A stretch of DNA of 64,000 nt from Sequoia sempervirens (GCA_007258455.2 VDFB02252616.1:121849394-121913393); one strand, 5' to 3'; shown: positions 44,665 to 56,700, counted from the stretch's first letter. The notes: generated by a model from the sequence alone, not told the origin. Made by a program: numbers and translations.

Positions 44665-45118
44665 GACTCTTCTTTGCATAATCTAGTTGCTCAGTGGTGG
44701 CGCGATGGAGCCCCTGCATATGGTACTGCTATGTACTCTTTTGTTAAGAAGCTGCAATGTGTTAAGTTTCATCTTAAGAGATGGAATAGGCTATGTTTTG
44801 GTAATTTTCATGCTAAGAAAAGGGAAGCACAGGAGCGTCTTGCTGTTATTACTCGCCAGATTAGGGATCTTGGTTTTTCAGAAGCTCTTGGGCATGCTGA
44901 GTCCCAGGCTCTTAAATCTGTGGAAGAGTGGGAGCTTCGTGAGGAGATTTTTTGGAAACAGAAGGCTCGGATTGACTGGCTTCAAGAGGGCGACAGGAAT
45001 ACTGCCTTCTTTCATCACTCTGTGCAGGCTCGTCGGAATAAGTGTTATATCTCTTCTCTCATTAACTCTGAAGGATTAGTTTTATCCTCACAACAGGCCT
45101 TATCCAGAGAAGCGCGCC
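44665..45118 (+). pseudogene. LINE ORF2 linker between endonuclease and RT
   Basis: The shifted frame reads GLRDSSLHNLVAQWWRDGAP, LKRWNRLCFGNFHAKKREAQ, and WLQEGDRNTAFFHHSVQARR. These are the conserved blocks before RT in plant L1 elements. The frame ends at a TGA near 45142, and the RT frame takes over at about 45119, a further frameshift. Confidence 0.87.
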
Positions 45119-46240
45119 TTGTTCTTCTCTACTTTGTTTACTGAGGACTCTCTTCCTGCTGAGGTTGAGGAAAATAGGATTCTTTCCTGTATTCCTCCTT
45201 TGATTTCTGATGAGCTAAATGCTTCTCTCATGCGCCTGATTACTCTGTCTGAAGTGGAAGAGGTCGTGTTTGGGATGAATAAGGGGAAGGCTCCTGGCCC
45301 TGATGGGTTCCCAGTTGAATTTTTCCAAGAGTTTTGGGATATTGTGAAGATGGATTTGTTGGAGGTTGTCTGTGAATCTTTTCATAACAAGCAGATGCTT
45401 CGGGCCATGAATGCTACTTTTTTAGTCCTCATTCCTAAGAAGGAGGGTGCTGATAGGTTTGAGCTTTTTCGACCTATCGCACTCTGCAATGTGGTGTATA
45501 AGATTATTACAAAGTTGATTGCTGAGCGGCTTAAATCTTGCCTGCCTGTTGTTATTTCTGAGGAGCAAGGAGGTTTTGTGGCTGGTCGTCAAATTTTGGA
45601 TGGGGTAGTGATTGCCTCTGAGGCTATTCATTCCATGGCGATCTCCAAGGAGAAGTCGATGTTCATCAAGCTGGATATGGCAAAAGCATATGACAGAGTC
45701 AAATGGAGTTTTCTTCAGAAGATTTTGTTAGCCTTTGGGTTTTCTCCTGAGTGGGTGAGTTGGACTATGAGCTGTGTGACTTCCTCCTCATTTTCTGTCA
45801 TTGTGAATGGGGAACCTTCAGAGCTGTTTGGTGCTACTAGGGGCCTTCGTCAGGGGGACCCACTCTCTCCCTATCTGTTTATTATTATGGCTGAGGGGCT
45901 GGGTCGCTTTCTTAAATCTCAGGTCTCTCTTGGTGTGATTCATGGTTGGCAGTGGGGGTTGGGTCTGCCTACTCTGTCTCACCTCCAGTTTGTGGATGAC
46001 ACCTCTCTTATGGGGTTGGCTCGTCTTCATGAAGCTGAATCCATTAGGCAAGCTTTGGACATCTACCTCGCTGCTTCGGGTCAGAAAGTTAATGAGCAGA
46101 AGTCTTCTATTTTTTTCTTCAATACTCCTTTGGCCATCCAGAGGAGGATTGCTGCTATTTTGAGGTTTCAAATTGGATCTCTCCCCTTTGTCTATCTGGG
46201 GATTCCTCTTGCCATTGGTCGTCAACCCAGATCCTCTTAG
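45119..46240 (+). pseudogene. LINE ORF2: reverse transcriptase
   Basis: The 373-codon open frame holds the whole RT core. It has MNKGKAPGPDGFPVEFF, FLVLIPKKEGADRFELFRPI, VISEEQGGFVAGRQILDG, and MFIKLDMAKAYDRVKWSF with the first Asp. GLRQGDPLSPYLFIIMAE and the box LQFVDDTSLMG with both catalytic aspartates follow. The second box residue is Val where most L1 RTs have Ala. KSSIFFFN and VYLGIPLAIG complete the palm. The TAG at 46238-46240 is one base from a CAG codon, and the same frame continues downstream. Confidence 0.93.
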
Positions 46241-47700
46241 CAGACGTTGCTTGAGAAGTTGAGGAAGAAGGTAACTCATTGGACTCATCGTTGGTTGTCT
46301 ACTGCTGCTAGAGTTACCCTCCTTCAGTCTGTTATCCAGGCCCTTCCCATCTACAAATGTTTTGTTCAATCGGCCCCTATGTATTTCCTTCGCGAATTTG
46401 ATGCTCTCTCTCAGAAATTCCTTTGGAGTGGCAATTTGATGACTTCTAAGTTGAGCCTTGTTAAATGGGATTATATGTGTAGACCTAAGCAGGAGGGTGG
46501 TCTTGGTTTACGTTCTTCTATTTTGAATGGGCAAGTTCTTGCGGCGAAGCTTTATTGGTGTTGGTGCACTAATCAACACCAGCTGTGGGCCCGTATTCTT
46601 AGCTATAAGTATCTTCGTGGTGTTGTTGCTCATGAGGTTCCTCGCTATCCTCTGGAGGGAAGGGGTTCTATGATTTGGTCTACTTTGAAAGTGGGAGCCC
46701 AGTTGATTAAGCGTGCACTTTTTTGGATTTGCCATTCGGGATCACAGGCTCTTTTTTGGTGGGATTCTTGGGATGGTCACCCACCTATTCTCTCTACTTT
46801 TCCTCATCTACAACCCCTCTGTGATGTTTTTACTACTACTGGTTGGGACACCGTTGAGCATTACAAAATTGCTGAGCATTGCGGCTCTGTTGTTTCTTTC
46901 CGCTGGAAGCACCTTTCTGAGTGGCCTCCTGGGGGCTCTGCGAAGGACAGGCAGGAGCTTGCTCATCTTTTGGCTTCCCGGGCTTGTAATTCGTTGAGGG
47001 GACCTGATATTTTAGCTTGGGATAGTCCTGATATGTCTGGGAAATACTCTGTGTCTACTGGCTATAAGCAATTGGGTCGACAGTTGTTTGGGGATATTCA
47101 GGTCCCTTGGTGGAAGTATGTTTGGCATAAATTGTCTTGGCCCAAGTGCAATTTCTTCATGTGGTTGGTGGCTCAAAACCGGTGTCTTACTTGGGATAAT
47201 TTATGCAAGCAGGGTTTCCAGGGTCCCTCTTTGTGTGTGTTGTGTCGTAAGGCTGAGGAGTGTGCTTCTCATCTCTTCTTCCAATGTTCCTATGCTCGGA
47301 AGATTTGGCATTTTTGGTGGCAAGTGTGGAATATACCCTGTCGGCATGTTTCTTCTTTGGCTGAGTTTGTGGATCAGGGGAGTAGGGCCCCTGTTTCTAC
47401 TTCCTTTCTTCAAGCTGCTTGGGCGATTGGCCCTTCCTTCATCATTTGGAACCTTTGGTTGCAGAGGAATCGTCGGATTTTTCAGGATATGATGATGGGG
47501 GCCCCTCGCTTGTGGTGGAAAATTTTGCATTCTTTGGGAGAAACGATCGCGGCTAAGTGTGATCTGTCTGAGTCTATTGCTCCTTCTGATGTTGGCTATT
47601 TCAACCACCTTCATTTGCCTCCTTCGCATCAGCAGCTTATGCGCAACAGGTGTAGGCATCCTACTCCGAAGGTGAATAGGGAGGGAAGATGGTCTCCTCC
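46241..47700 (+). pseudogene. LINE ORF2: RT thumb/connector and zf-RVT
   Basis: The frame is open without a stop (to 47791). It contains KKVTHWTHRWLSTAARVTLL, FLWSGN, the EGGLGLRS block and ALFWWDSWDGHPPIL. The zf-RVT segment WHKLSWPKCNFFMWLVAQN is followed by CVLCRKAEECASHLFFQC at about 47230-47290. A linker IIWNLWLQRNRRIFQDM leads to RNase H. This is the best preserved stretch of the element. Confidence 0.92.
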
Positions 47701-48198
47701 TCCTCAAGGCATCCTTAAAATTAACACGGATGGCTCTTCTCGTGGAAACCCTAGTCATGCTGGAATTGGTGGTGTTGGTCGGGATAGTTAAGGAGATGTT
47801 CAATTTATCTTTTCTATTTATAAGGGTCTTCATACTAATAATATTATGGAGGCTCAGGCAATTCTACTGGCTGTGGAGCATGGAAGTAAGTTGGGGTGGT
47901 GTAGGATTATATGTGAATCAGATTCCCAGGTTGTGGTGAACTTGCTGAACAGGCGGAGGTTAGAGGATGTTAGTTGGCACTTGGCTTTGATTATTGAACA
48001 AATTCTCAATCTTTGTGTTTCTCTTGAGTTTGTTACTTTCACTCATATCCCTAGGGAGTGGAATGGTGTTGCTGATTGTTTGGCTAAATGGGCGTCTGAC
48101 CATATTCATGGTTGGAATTTGGTTGATCGGGGTCAATTACCCCCTGATTTGTCTCAACAGTTGGACCATTTGGTTGAGCTTGATAAGGCTATGTAATG
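47701..48198 (+). pseudogene. LINE ORF2: RNase H domain
   Basis: It starts LKINTDGSSRGNPSHAGIGG (first Asp), a TAA at 47789-47791, then NNIMEAQAILLAVEHG (Glu) and ICESDSQVVVNLLN (second Asp). The end is THIPREWNGVADCLAKWAS with the last Asp. All catalytic residues are present. ORF2 ends DKAM at TAA 48194-48196. The 3' UTR is only about 55 bp before the A tail, in contrast with the long 3' regions of the two truncated LINEs in this window. Confidence 0.92.
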
Positions 48199-48258
48199 TT
48201 TTGGCTCTGTAATTTTCTCTTGTGTTTAATAAATTTTTACCCCTCTTTATGTTAAAAA

Positions 48259-48273
48259 AAAAGAAGAAGCATG
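48259..48273. repeat. LINE target-site duplication, right
   Basis: AAAAGAAGAAGCATG merges on its left with the A tail, so only AAGAAGAAGCATG is unambiguous. Confidence 0.85.
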
Positions 48274-50926
48274 CTCTAGAAGGGACAAAACCTCGAGTGA
48301 GGAAAAATTCCCCCCCACAAGAGAGAATGAAGATAGTCCATTCAACCCCCCTAATGGAGAGTCACTGCTTAAATGTCACAATGTCAAGAGTCCCTAATCT
48401 TAATTGAAGAAGGAGACAGAGTAGAACAATGTGAAGACTGATGTAGAGCGGACCAAGGATGATGATGATTCCTACAAATGTTGTTCAAAAAGAAATTTCA
48501 AACTATGACAAGCATTGATAGAAATAATTAGGTACAACTACAGAAGATGCCACATAACTGGTGATTGAGCTGAATCTATCAACTCAAGAGTAACTGCAGA
48601 ATCTGTTGATGAAGAACTATAGATGAATCCATCCTGCAATAGGAATAAGGTCAAGACCAAGAAGACAACATTACAAGTGTCAACTGAACACTCTCTCTAC
48701 GTATTGGTATATCCCTATCTCAACTAAAGGTAGGTACCAAGTCTCTGGAAGTAGAACCAAACTGATGAAGACAGGTAGAGTGCTTCAAAAATAGGAGTGT
48801 TTATATGGTGTTTAGTCCATCTCACCAAAATGCATGGGTAACCAACCACTGTATTTGCTGAGTATATAGAAACTAACACTGGATACTTAGATCAATCCAA
48901 AGAAGCATACAATACGAAAAAGTACACTGAAATAGCATGATTGTGGCACTTTATTTTAGTGTGTTTACAACATTACAAAGAGGAGAACTAAAAAAACCAT
49001 GATCATGATGCAAAAGTGCATGAGTAACTCTAAAGAGCTCGAGGAGACCTATCCAATGCTGCAAGAATCATGAAAAATGGAGGAATGGTGCAAAAGTTAT
49101 GAGCTCGGGAGTGCAACTGGACCTTCTAACTTTGACAAGCAAGTAATGCAACCAAATAAATTTTTTTTGAAGAAATACTTGTACCACTGGAAAGTTGAGA
49201 TTGCCACCATTTTGACAATTAGAGTTGCATTCATCAGATAGCAATCTAACTGAATGCAAGTAACCAAGTGTCGGTGACTAAGTACCCAGCGACTGGCCAG
49301 TTCTCAGTCCTCCTTTGATAGCCACTTACAAGCCTTTTGTCATGACCATTCACCAATAGGATTTGAAGGTTGATGAATGTGACTTCTTCAAATGGTGTGA
49401 TGCATACATTATGCCAAGCGTTATGTGACAAGGGTTGTGACTTGATCAGGGACGTGAGTGGGTAGAGGTAAATGAATCCCTCAGTTCGACAATGGTGATA
49501 GCTAGGGCAATGTACAAACTGTTTCTTTCACAAAACCAGCGATTGAAAAATGTTGGACACTGATTATGCAGTGAATCCTCCGGTGACCAATTGAATTTGT
49601 CCATGGATGGATTTGTATGCCTTACTATGGTGTGACCCATGGAATGACAACCAATCAATGAAGGAGAGCAAGTACCTTGATGCGATTTGACTGCTCCAAT
49701 ATACCAGCCAACTAGTACAATGGATGTCAGCGCTGAATCAATGAAAAAATGCCAATTAAAAAAACATTTACTAGCAATACAAACTAAGATTGGAAATAAA
49801 TGCCGACAATGGATTTGACAAAGTACGTTGGCCACTGGACACCGACAGAGATCAATGGTAAGTATGCAAATGGCCGCTGATTTGATGCCAATTTGATGGT
49901 TGAATGAATTGCATGTGCAGAGAAGGCGGTGATTGTAGCATACCCTTTGCAAATTTGGCAGCCGATTTGACAAAATAGCAGTCGACTTTCCAAAAAAATG
50001 CAAATGATTTGTAATATTTAAAAAGCTTCATACTAGATATGATGATCTCCAAAAAGAAATGATGAATACATGATCCATAACCGTCACCAACGATGAATGA
50101 AGGAAGTTGGCAGGTGGAGGAAGAAACCGTTGGGTAAATGACGCCGACTGGATGTGACATGGGTCTATGAATGAAAGATCCACCAGAAAACTTCAAGGAA
50201 CCAGTCAAATGGATAGTCAATGTGACAGATAGGTAGGGTGACGTTTGCAGAAGGTGTGCCAAGAACGCCAACGTAGATAGTGTACCCTCCTTCAACCAAT
50301 ATGTGCCAAGAGCCTGATCACAATATGCAGAGAAAGGATGGGATCTGACACAGGTAACTGACCAGATCGCTTTGCAGATTCACAGGAAAAGAATATTCAC
50401 CCAAAGATGCCGATACAATAATTTTTGCACCAAAATTTTTATAAGTAAATCATAGAAAATATTTAACTAAAATATTTTTTATTTGCGAAAATATTAATGA
50501 TTGTACCGTTTGGGGGGTGTTCGGACAAAAAAAAATTACCTCAGCTTGCAACTAACTATGTCCAAAATTGATGAATTGGTAGTCAATCTTTAGGTTTTTG
50601 GGCCTCCTGGATGCGATGGCAAGGTCTGTTTTGACCCAAACTGCTTCAAAAATATGGCTACCTTCTAAATCAGGCAACCAACAGCCAACTTCAAACCCTT
50701 GTAGATTTGGCCTCCAATGTCCAACTGGGATGAAACAAAAGGAAAATATAACTATCTCAGAAACTCCAGACATAATGGAGAGCTCAAATCTGATGCAAAA
50801 ATCTCCCAAAATGCACTTTCAATACAAGGCCAAAAATGGAACCCCCCCAGAATCTGGTATTTCTATCAAGAAAATACAAGATTGTATTCAAGATCTCCCA
50901 AAAGACTAACCAAAGGCACTCTAATA
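48274..50926 (-). other. Internal region of the non-autonomous LTR element, no gag or pol
   Basis: Neither strand shows retroelement domains. Two overlapping minus frames are open (50003-49446, 185 codons, and 50295-49852, 147 codons) but have Cys/Ser/His-rich composition and no motif, so I treat them as chance. The region right of 50430 is the leader after the PBS. Confidence 0.6.
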
Positions 50927-50938
50927 GATTTGATACCA
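50927..50938 (-). other. Primer-binding site of the non-autonomous element
   Basis: Read on the minus strand: TGGTATCAAATC, directly after the LTR end CTTACA. The usual plant copia PBS is TGGTATCAGAGC, complementary to initiator-Met tRNA, so nine of twelve bases are shared. Confidence 0.75.
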
Positions 50939-51425
50939 TGTAAGAATTGGCTATGAAGATAGCCACCCAAGATCTAGAGGCCTAATAGAAAGCACAATCA
51001 TAAGAGAGATGAAACAATATGGCAAGAATAAACTGTATTATGCCAATGATGCAAATAGAATGAGCTAAAGTACATAGGAGACCCCTTGGTTATATAGCCA
51101 AGGTGAGAACATAGAAGGGCATAATATTATGAGAAGTTTCATAATCTTATGACATTAGACAATTGGGAAAAGTTATCACTCCACCTAAAGTGGAAAAGTG
51201 ATAATGTGATAATGTGATAATCACCACAAACGATGGATTTCCCACAAAAGGTGGAGAGGTAATCACATGATATGTCCATAAAAGGTGGATGTGATAAAGT
51301 AATAACATGATAAGTCCACCAAAAGTGGAAATTCTCCAACTACCTACTATGTGGTCCCTAAGTAAACTTAACTAAGGTGTAATCGTGACCTAGGACAAGG
51401 TACAACACTTTTAATTACACCAACA
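50939..51425 (-). repeat. 5' LTR of the non-autonomous element
   Basis: It matches 41507-41987. It includes an extra 8-bp GATAATGT-like repeat near 51200 (ATAATGTGATAATGTGATAA) that the other copy lacks. Confidence 0.9.
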
Positions 51426-51426
51426 T

Positions 51427-51960
51427 CAACAAATGCATTGACTTAACAATATAGCACCAAATATTTAGGGAGGCATTCCTTACATGGAAAGGAAGGCTAT
51501 ATCAATGGTGGTGGCCCCACTATGAACAACCATGAAGATATATTTTGAGCCATGGAGACATTAGGGCCCTTGTTTCCTGTAGAAGCAACCACAAACACTC
51601 CATTTTACACTTCCTCCAAGGATCTAAGTACAACAATATCATCCAAAAGCTATCTTTGGGACATGATGTTGCTAATGAGATTGAGATAATGTCTACTCCA
51701 TCTGCTATGGCTTGCTCCATAACAGAAATAATATCATAGTTTGAAATGTAATTTTTTTTGAGAGAGATAGAGTCATACCATACAAACTTATATATTGCCA
51801 CACATACATCTGGTACCATTCCCTTAACAACACCAATTCCATAGTCATAAATGTTGGTATTAGGGGTTTCTTAGACTGCGATGATGGAGGTTACCAATGT
51901 GTCATGACTATTACTGTCTCGTGGTGAGTTATAATCCCTCTTAGAATCAACATTCTTACC
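51427..51960 (-). pseudogene. Subtilase pseudogene copy B, middle catalytic exon
   Basis: On the minus strand it starts SPRDSNSHDTLVTSIIA, matching the family SPRD--GHGTHTASTAAG. The catalytic His is kept, but the following Gly and second His are changed. It continues GIGVVKGMVPDVCVAIYKFV, then DIISVMEQAIADGVDIISIS, and after frame changes GNKGPNVSMAQNISSWLFIVG. The end is cut by the LTR element at 51425. The next exon lies 10 kb away at 41.2 kb. Confidence 0.88.
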
Positions 51961-52780
51961 TATCATAACCAATATTTGGGTAGATTAATAAAAATAGAAA
52001 ACATGTTTTTTGATAATTCGATAGCTATAAATCAATGAACATCAAACATAAAATTATTTTGAAAAAAAACTGCGTTAAGATATTAAAGAGAATATATTGA
52101 ACATGATTAAGTTTAAGATTATGTATTTAATTTTATATATTTAGTATAATTATTTTTTAAATATACAATTTTTAATATCTCATATAACAATATTTAGAAA
52201 CAATTAGACCTATAGCTTTTTTTCATCTATACATATTTTTAAATCAAGAGTATTAAATTTCATTTTTGTTATATGTTAAGTGGTATTTGATTGGTTCTCA
52301 AATAAATCATTTAGGATTAAGTTAAATGACATGCTTTAAAAGGGAATGAATATCCCAGACAATATTTATATATAAATCCAAAGCCATAATTTAATATAAA
52401 ATTATCTCTATAAATGTAAAAAATTATCACATTTGAATAGCTATTTCTATAACAAAATATTTCCCAATAAACTTTTGTCCTCCTTCATAACAAGAAAAAA
52501 GTTACATTTATTATATTAAAATATATATTACAAATTAATATATACAACAAAATAAAAAAAACCATTAATTTGTTAATTTAGTGTTGGTAAACTGACAAAA
52601 TCACTTATTTTTTAAATCCATTTCCAAAGAGAGAGGATTCATAATATTTAATATTATTTAGTGCAAAGAAACCCTTATTTTTCTCTAATAAACTTCGTTA
52701 GTGATGGATTTAGTCACAAAATTAACAAAAACTCACAAATTTTCTAGATCATTTCATAAACAAAAGAATATATCATTTCT
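51961..52780 (-). other. AT-rich intron-like stretch of subtilase copy B
   Basis: Nothing coding is seen on either strand. It lies between the N-terminal exon and the His-containing exon. An intron is possible here. Old insertions cannot be excluded. Confidence 0.45.
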
Positions 52781-53345
52781 AACATTACCTAATGCAAGGA
52801 AACCTTTGTTGAAATAGTGAGCTCCAATAAATATTCTATTACAAAGCAAGATATCAAAGTTGATGCCAAGTTGAAAAGTTCCTTTCCACTTAGTAGGAAG
52901 TGGACCCATTCCATCCACAACAAAACTTTGGCTCTAAGGCCAAATACTAGTTTCAATAATCCTAACAACAATGTCATTGGCCACAACCCATTTTTTTAGA
53001 GAGCCCTGTGAACTCATATGAATGAGTAGTTTGGAGCCTCCTCTTGTAATGAGTTTATGTCTTGGAGTGTGGGACCTATTACCATTGTTTCTTAAGATCT
53101 TACATATGGAGCACTGCCTCACCCTTGTCCTTGTGGCTTCTCACATAGCCATGCAATGCTTACATCAACAATGCATTGAAGCCATGCATAGCAATGTCAT
53201 ATGTGTAAACCAACTTTCTTTCCACATCACCTTGTCGCTCATGTCCATGATTGATAACAACATTGATTTGTACCAGTCATCGTGGGTGAGAAATGTGGAG
53301 GGAATTTAAGATTTATCTATGTGGACTATGTAGATCTTTTTTTCT
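52781..53345 (-). pseudogene. Subtilase pseudogene copy B, propeptide (I9) and N-terminal catalytic exon
   Basis: The minus strand from 53345 gives, across small frameshifts, YIVHIDKS, KFPPHFSP and HDDWYKSM, the start of the inhibitor I9 propeptide. Then follow a Tyr-Asp-Ile-Ala-Met-His-Gly-Phe-Asn-Ala segment and the catalytic domain start IVVRIIETSIWP. The family has VGVIDTGIWPES, so the catalytic Asp reads Glu. VDGMGPLP-KWKG, FQLGINF and LLCNRIFIGAHYF follow around 52800-52920 (family NCNRKLIGARYF). With 51.4-51.96 and 40.8-41.2 kb it makes one broken gene. Confidence 0.85.
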
Positions 53346-53815
53346 TGGACTCAAAGCCTAAACAAACTTCCAATATCATGGAAGCTACTATACATGCACT
53401 ATCTATCCCCTCCTCATGCCTATTTACTCTTCACTACAAATCAACATCACAAGAATTCATATGTAAAAAGAGAATTTTTACTCTTTTGTCGTTAAACTTT
53501 ATTTCCCTTCCTCTTATTTTTAATAACAAAAAAGCTTACATTTTTTTTTTAATTCAAACAATTTTCTAGAGTAGAATCGAAAGAAACATTTCATAGACAA
53601 GAAATGGATAATGATAACAAGTAACCAAAGTTAAGTGGGATTCCTTCATTGATTACTTGAGTTTGTACCATTCCTTTGGGTAGCTCTAGTTGCATGTCAT
53701 GTCTCTTTTGGCTCCATAAGTCTGGAATTCAGTCTCTTTCACACCTTCCTTTTACTTTTCATCCTGCTATATCAAATTTTGTAACTTGTTTCTCTCGCTA
53801 TATGTACCTCTACAT
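53346..53815. other. Upstream region of subtilase copy B, no gene seen
   Basis: The signal peptide and promoter of subtilase copy B would lie here on the minus strand, but no clear signal sequence is readable. No other gene is supported. Confidence 0.4.
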
Positions 53816-53940
53816 TTTATATGTATATGTATACGTATACATATATATACATATACATACATATACATACATATACACACATATACATACATATACATAC
53901 ATATATACACATATATTATACACACACACATATATATAAT
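53816..53940. repeat. Compound (TA)/(CATATA) microsatellite
   Basis: TATATGTATATGTATACGTA passes into repeats of ACATATACAT and a short (CA)n run. The open frame read through it (His/Thr/Tyr/Ile only) is an artefact. Confidence 0.92.
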
Positions 53941-55338
53941 GTGATGTAGAAAAGAGTTCCTAGACCTAATGAATACATTACTTGGATCAATATTTCTTCA
54001 CTTCAACATTAGAGGCCAAGACAAAAAGTTATTAAGTATTACTTATCAAGTTAGAAGGAGAGCCAATCTTCCATGAACTTGGTTCTTTTGTCACCTTGAA
54101 AATTGATTGGATTTTTATATTAATTTATTCATTTAATTGAACTATGAAAACTAGACTAAAAACATAAATTATTCACATAGATGAAACTAGAAATCCATAG
54201 ACTGAAGACAAATCTAAGAAGGGAATAATTTTGTGCACTTTTCCTAAAAAATTGAAGCCAAACTAGGAGGCGAAAGGTGGTGGTGCCATTTTCTAAGAAG
54301 TGTTAATCTAGTAGATCTACAACTTTCTGGGGTGAAGCATATATGTTTTCACTACAAATAAATTCACTCTACAATTTGTCATCTTTGGATTTAAACCTAC
54401 AAAATCATAGAAAATAGAGGGAAAGGGATGTGTGTATAGGAGTTTACCTTGATCGAAACCTCTTTTTGGTACTTCTACCTCCACGAATAATCGGTTGATT
54501 AATAGATAAATGTGTGTGCTCCTACCCTTAAGTATGTCTAATAGTTTTTTTGAGATAAAATAAAAAACCCTACACAAGTGTGTTAGAGAAGGATTCCTAA
54601 ATGACATGAACAAGATAAACCTAAGAGAAAGTCAAATAACCTAGGGAAAATATAAATTCATAAAATACCTTACTTAGGACTACAAGTAGATCAAATTTTG
54701 AAGATGAGAACAATTTGAAAATAAGTCATTAGGCACTTGAAGGGAGAAAAATATATCTCCAAAACTTATATTCCATCATGTCCTTCCATTGGAATCAAAC
54801 TCCAATCATTGCGACAACTTGAATAAATATTTGAAAACTCCTTTGTAAATCGATGTGTATGATTGTCTTATAATTTTGAAGTAATAATTCAAGTTTAAAT
54901 AGTGAAATTTAGGAATAAATGAAATTGTATGCCAACTCATTTGAATTTAATTTTTAGGATTAATTTACTACCAAGGCTCTAATTTGAATTCACATCTCCA
55001 AAATAAGAGATCGACAAAAATGGGAAATCAAAATTATTGGGAAAAACCCATAGACTAGGGCACTAGCGCCTCTATCCAAATCTTTTGTATAAATTAAAAT
55101 TTGATTCATAAGTTTAGGGTCTTCTTAATCAAGACTCATTCATAAAATGAGAACTTATCGGGGTTAATTTAGTGAAATATGGTTTAGAAGGAACACTTTA
55201 AGGTAACACTGACACATTCTTTTTGGTTATTAGGAAAGGTCAAGGCTAGGGAATGTTTCTAAAATGCATTAAGGAAGCAAACTATTAATAAACAATACAT
55301 GATACCCACATTCTTAATCCATTTCCTGCATAACCCCA
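53941..55338. other. AT-rich intergenic stretch, nothing recognised
   Basis: No coding, RNA or repeat structure could be supported in this 1.4 kb. Confidence 0.5.
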
Positions 55339-55993
55339 TGAGAGAAAAGCATATATGCATGCTTAAAAAATAATGCATAGATAAAAATAGATAAGCCATA
55401 AGATAACACAAGATATTCACTGGAAAAATCCTCAAGAGGAAAAAACCTAGCCTCTAAAAGCATCTATACTCTATCTATTATTCAAAAAATAAATAATACA
55501 TGCACTTACAAAAGTTACCATGAATACTTGTGAAGTATAAAGCCTCTGCAATGTATTCTCCATGTGTCCAAGAATGAATCCAAGCATCCCATGACATGCT
55601 TCACGTATTCATTCCTCAAAAAGACTCAATAATGATAGCCCACTGAACATGTGCTTTCTTTTATAGATACAATATCACAAAAATACAACCAACTGGTAAG
55701 ATAAAACCATGTACCCCAAAAACATGTGAATACAAAACCACTGACCCCTCATTTAATATTGGGTACTAATTTTTCACTTTATTAAATGATTTCCCTAATA
55801 CTAAATTATTATCTCATGTCTCTCACACATTAAATAATAATCCACTATTACAATACAACATACAAGTGGTCCCCAAATAATTACCTAGTGTGATTAACCA
55901 CACCTTCTAGGTGCATCACAACTATAAAATTATTTAATTACAACATTATAACATAACATTTTATGCAATGGTGTACAACACCATATCCTAACA
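55339..55993 (-). repeat. Probable copia 3' LTR, minus strand
   Basis: On the minus strand TGTTAGGATATGGTGTTG starts at 55993 directly after CGTGGGAGAA, a purine-rich tract. This GGGAGAATGTTAGG junction is common at the 3' end of plant copia elements. The far end is placed at TGAGAGAAAAGC (55339) because it gives a CA end on the minus strand, but this is uncertain. No second LTR is present. Confidence 0.5.
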
Positions 55994-56700
55994 TTCTCCC
56001 ACGTATACATTGCATAAAGGGTCAATCAATGAAATACATCATCATAGCCATCCATGTAACCACATGAATCTCCAACATGCTCTCATGCTCCATCAAGATA
56101 CTTGAAATAAAATCAAAGTGACCACCATCTCAAGTAAGAACTCTTCTCATCCTCCAGTGTGCCACCTAGATGGAAGAAAAGGAACATGCTAAGGTGAAGA
56201 TGCAACTATCCAAGAACACAAGAATCAAATCCAAGTGATAATAAAGGCTTTGATGAAACCCCTAAATATTTGATCTGGTTCCATTTATCATCTTGCAAAA
56301 TTATTGCTAGTTCCATCCTAGGGGCTTAGGGTTTTGTTTATCATCACTATTGTAGGGTTTTTCGTTACTTGGGACCCTTCTTAAATAACCCTCAAGCTCA
56401 CGTCTTTTCCAAGGTTCTAATTCGTTGTTGACCCTTTGCTGCCTGTTTCTAGTCATGTTAAAACATCTTGTGTCATTGGAACTCATGGAGTAACCGATCC
56501 CTCATGCCTAGGTCCGATGTTATTATATTTTATAAGGTTGACTGATTGACCTTATTTGGCCTTTACATCCTTTGAAATAATATGTTCTAAGTCCTTTGAG
56601 GCCTTTTTATATGGTGTCCTAGGCAACCCCCTTCTTAAAACAACTTGTGGGCATGTGCTAAATTGTCTTCACTTAAGTCTCGTTCACCGCTTCTCTTTGT
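55994..56700 (-). other. Copia-adjacent non-coding remnant
   Basis: The purine-rich tract is at 55994-56003 (minus). The following 250 bp show no RT or RNase H. From 56250 to 56700 nothing is recognised. Confidence 0.4.

Larger units (their letters stand above)
42171..48258 (+). mobile_element. Nearly full-length L1-type LINE with ORF1 and ORF2
   Basis: The 6.1-kb element lies inside the LARD-like element. AAAAGAAGAAGCATG at 42156-42170 is repeated at 48259-48273 after an A tail (from 48254), giving a target-site duplication of 13-15 bp. It contains a DUF4283-like and zinc-knuckle ORF1, then ORF2 with endonuclease, RT, zf-RVT and RNase H. Decay is mild compared with the other LINEs: a few stops and two frameshifts in ORF2. 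The base composition is clearly more GC-rich and T/G-skewed than its surroundings. Confidence 0.92.
41507..51425 (-). mobile_element. Non-autonomous LTR retrotransposon (LARD-like), minus strand, split by a LINE
   Basis: LTRs lie at 41507-41987 and 50939-51425. On the minus strand the right copy is the 5' LTR, because it is followed by TGGTATCAAATC (50927-50938), close to the initiator-Met tRNA PBS. The left copy is preceded on the minus strand by CTTAAGGGGGGG, a PPT. TCAAT before and TCAAC after suggest a 5-bp duplication with one change. Without the LINE the internal part is about 2.8 kb and shows no gag or pol, so it depends on proteins in trans. By eye the LTRs differ by roughly 5% plus an 8-bp indel, so it is older than the gypsy at 5.35 kb. 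Confidence 0.85.

Noticed and set aside
47201..47833. Minus-strand 210-codon Arg-rich frame
   Set aside because: It is fully opposite LINE zf-RVT and RNase H coding sequence, whose domains are clear on the plus strand.
49446..50295. Two overlapping minus-strand frames in the LARD-like element
   Set aside because: No start context, domain or protein-like composition; Cys/His/Ser excess suggests chance openness.
53676..53939. An 87-codon open frame with a hydrophobic start
   Set aside because: Its second half is read through the TA/CA microsatellite and the first half has no homologous motif.
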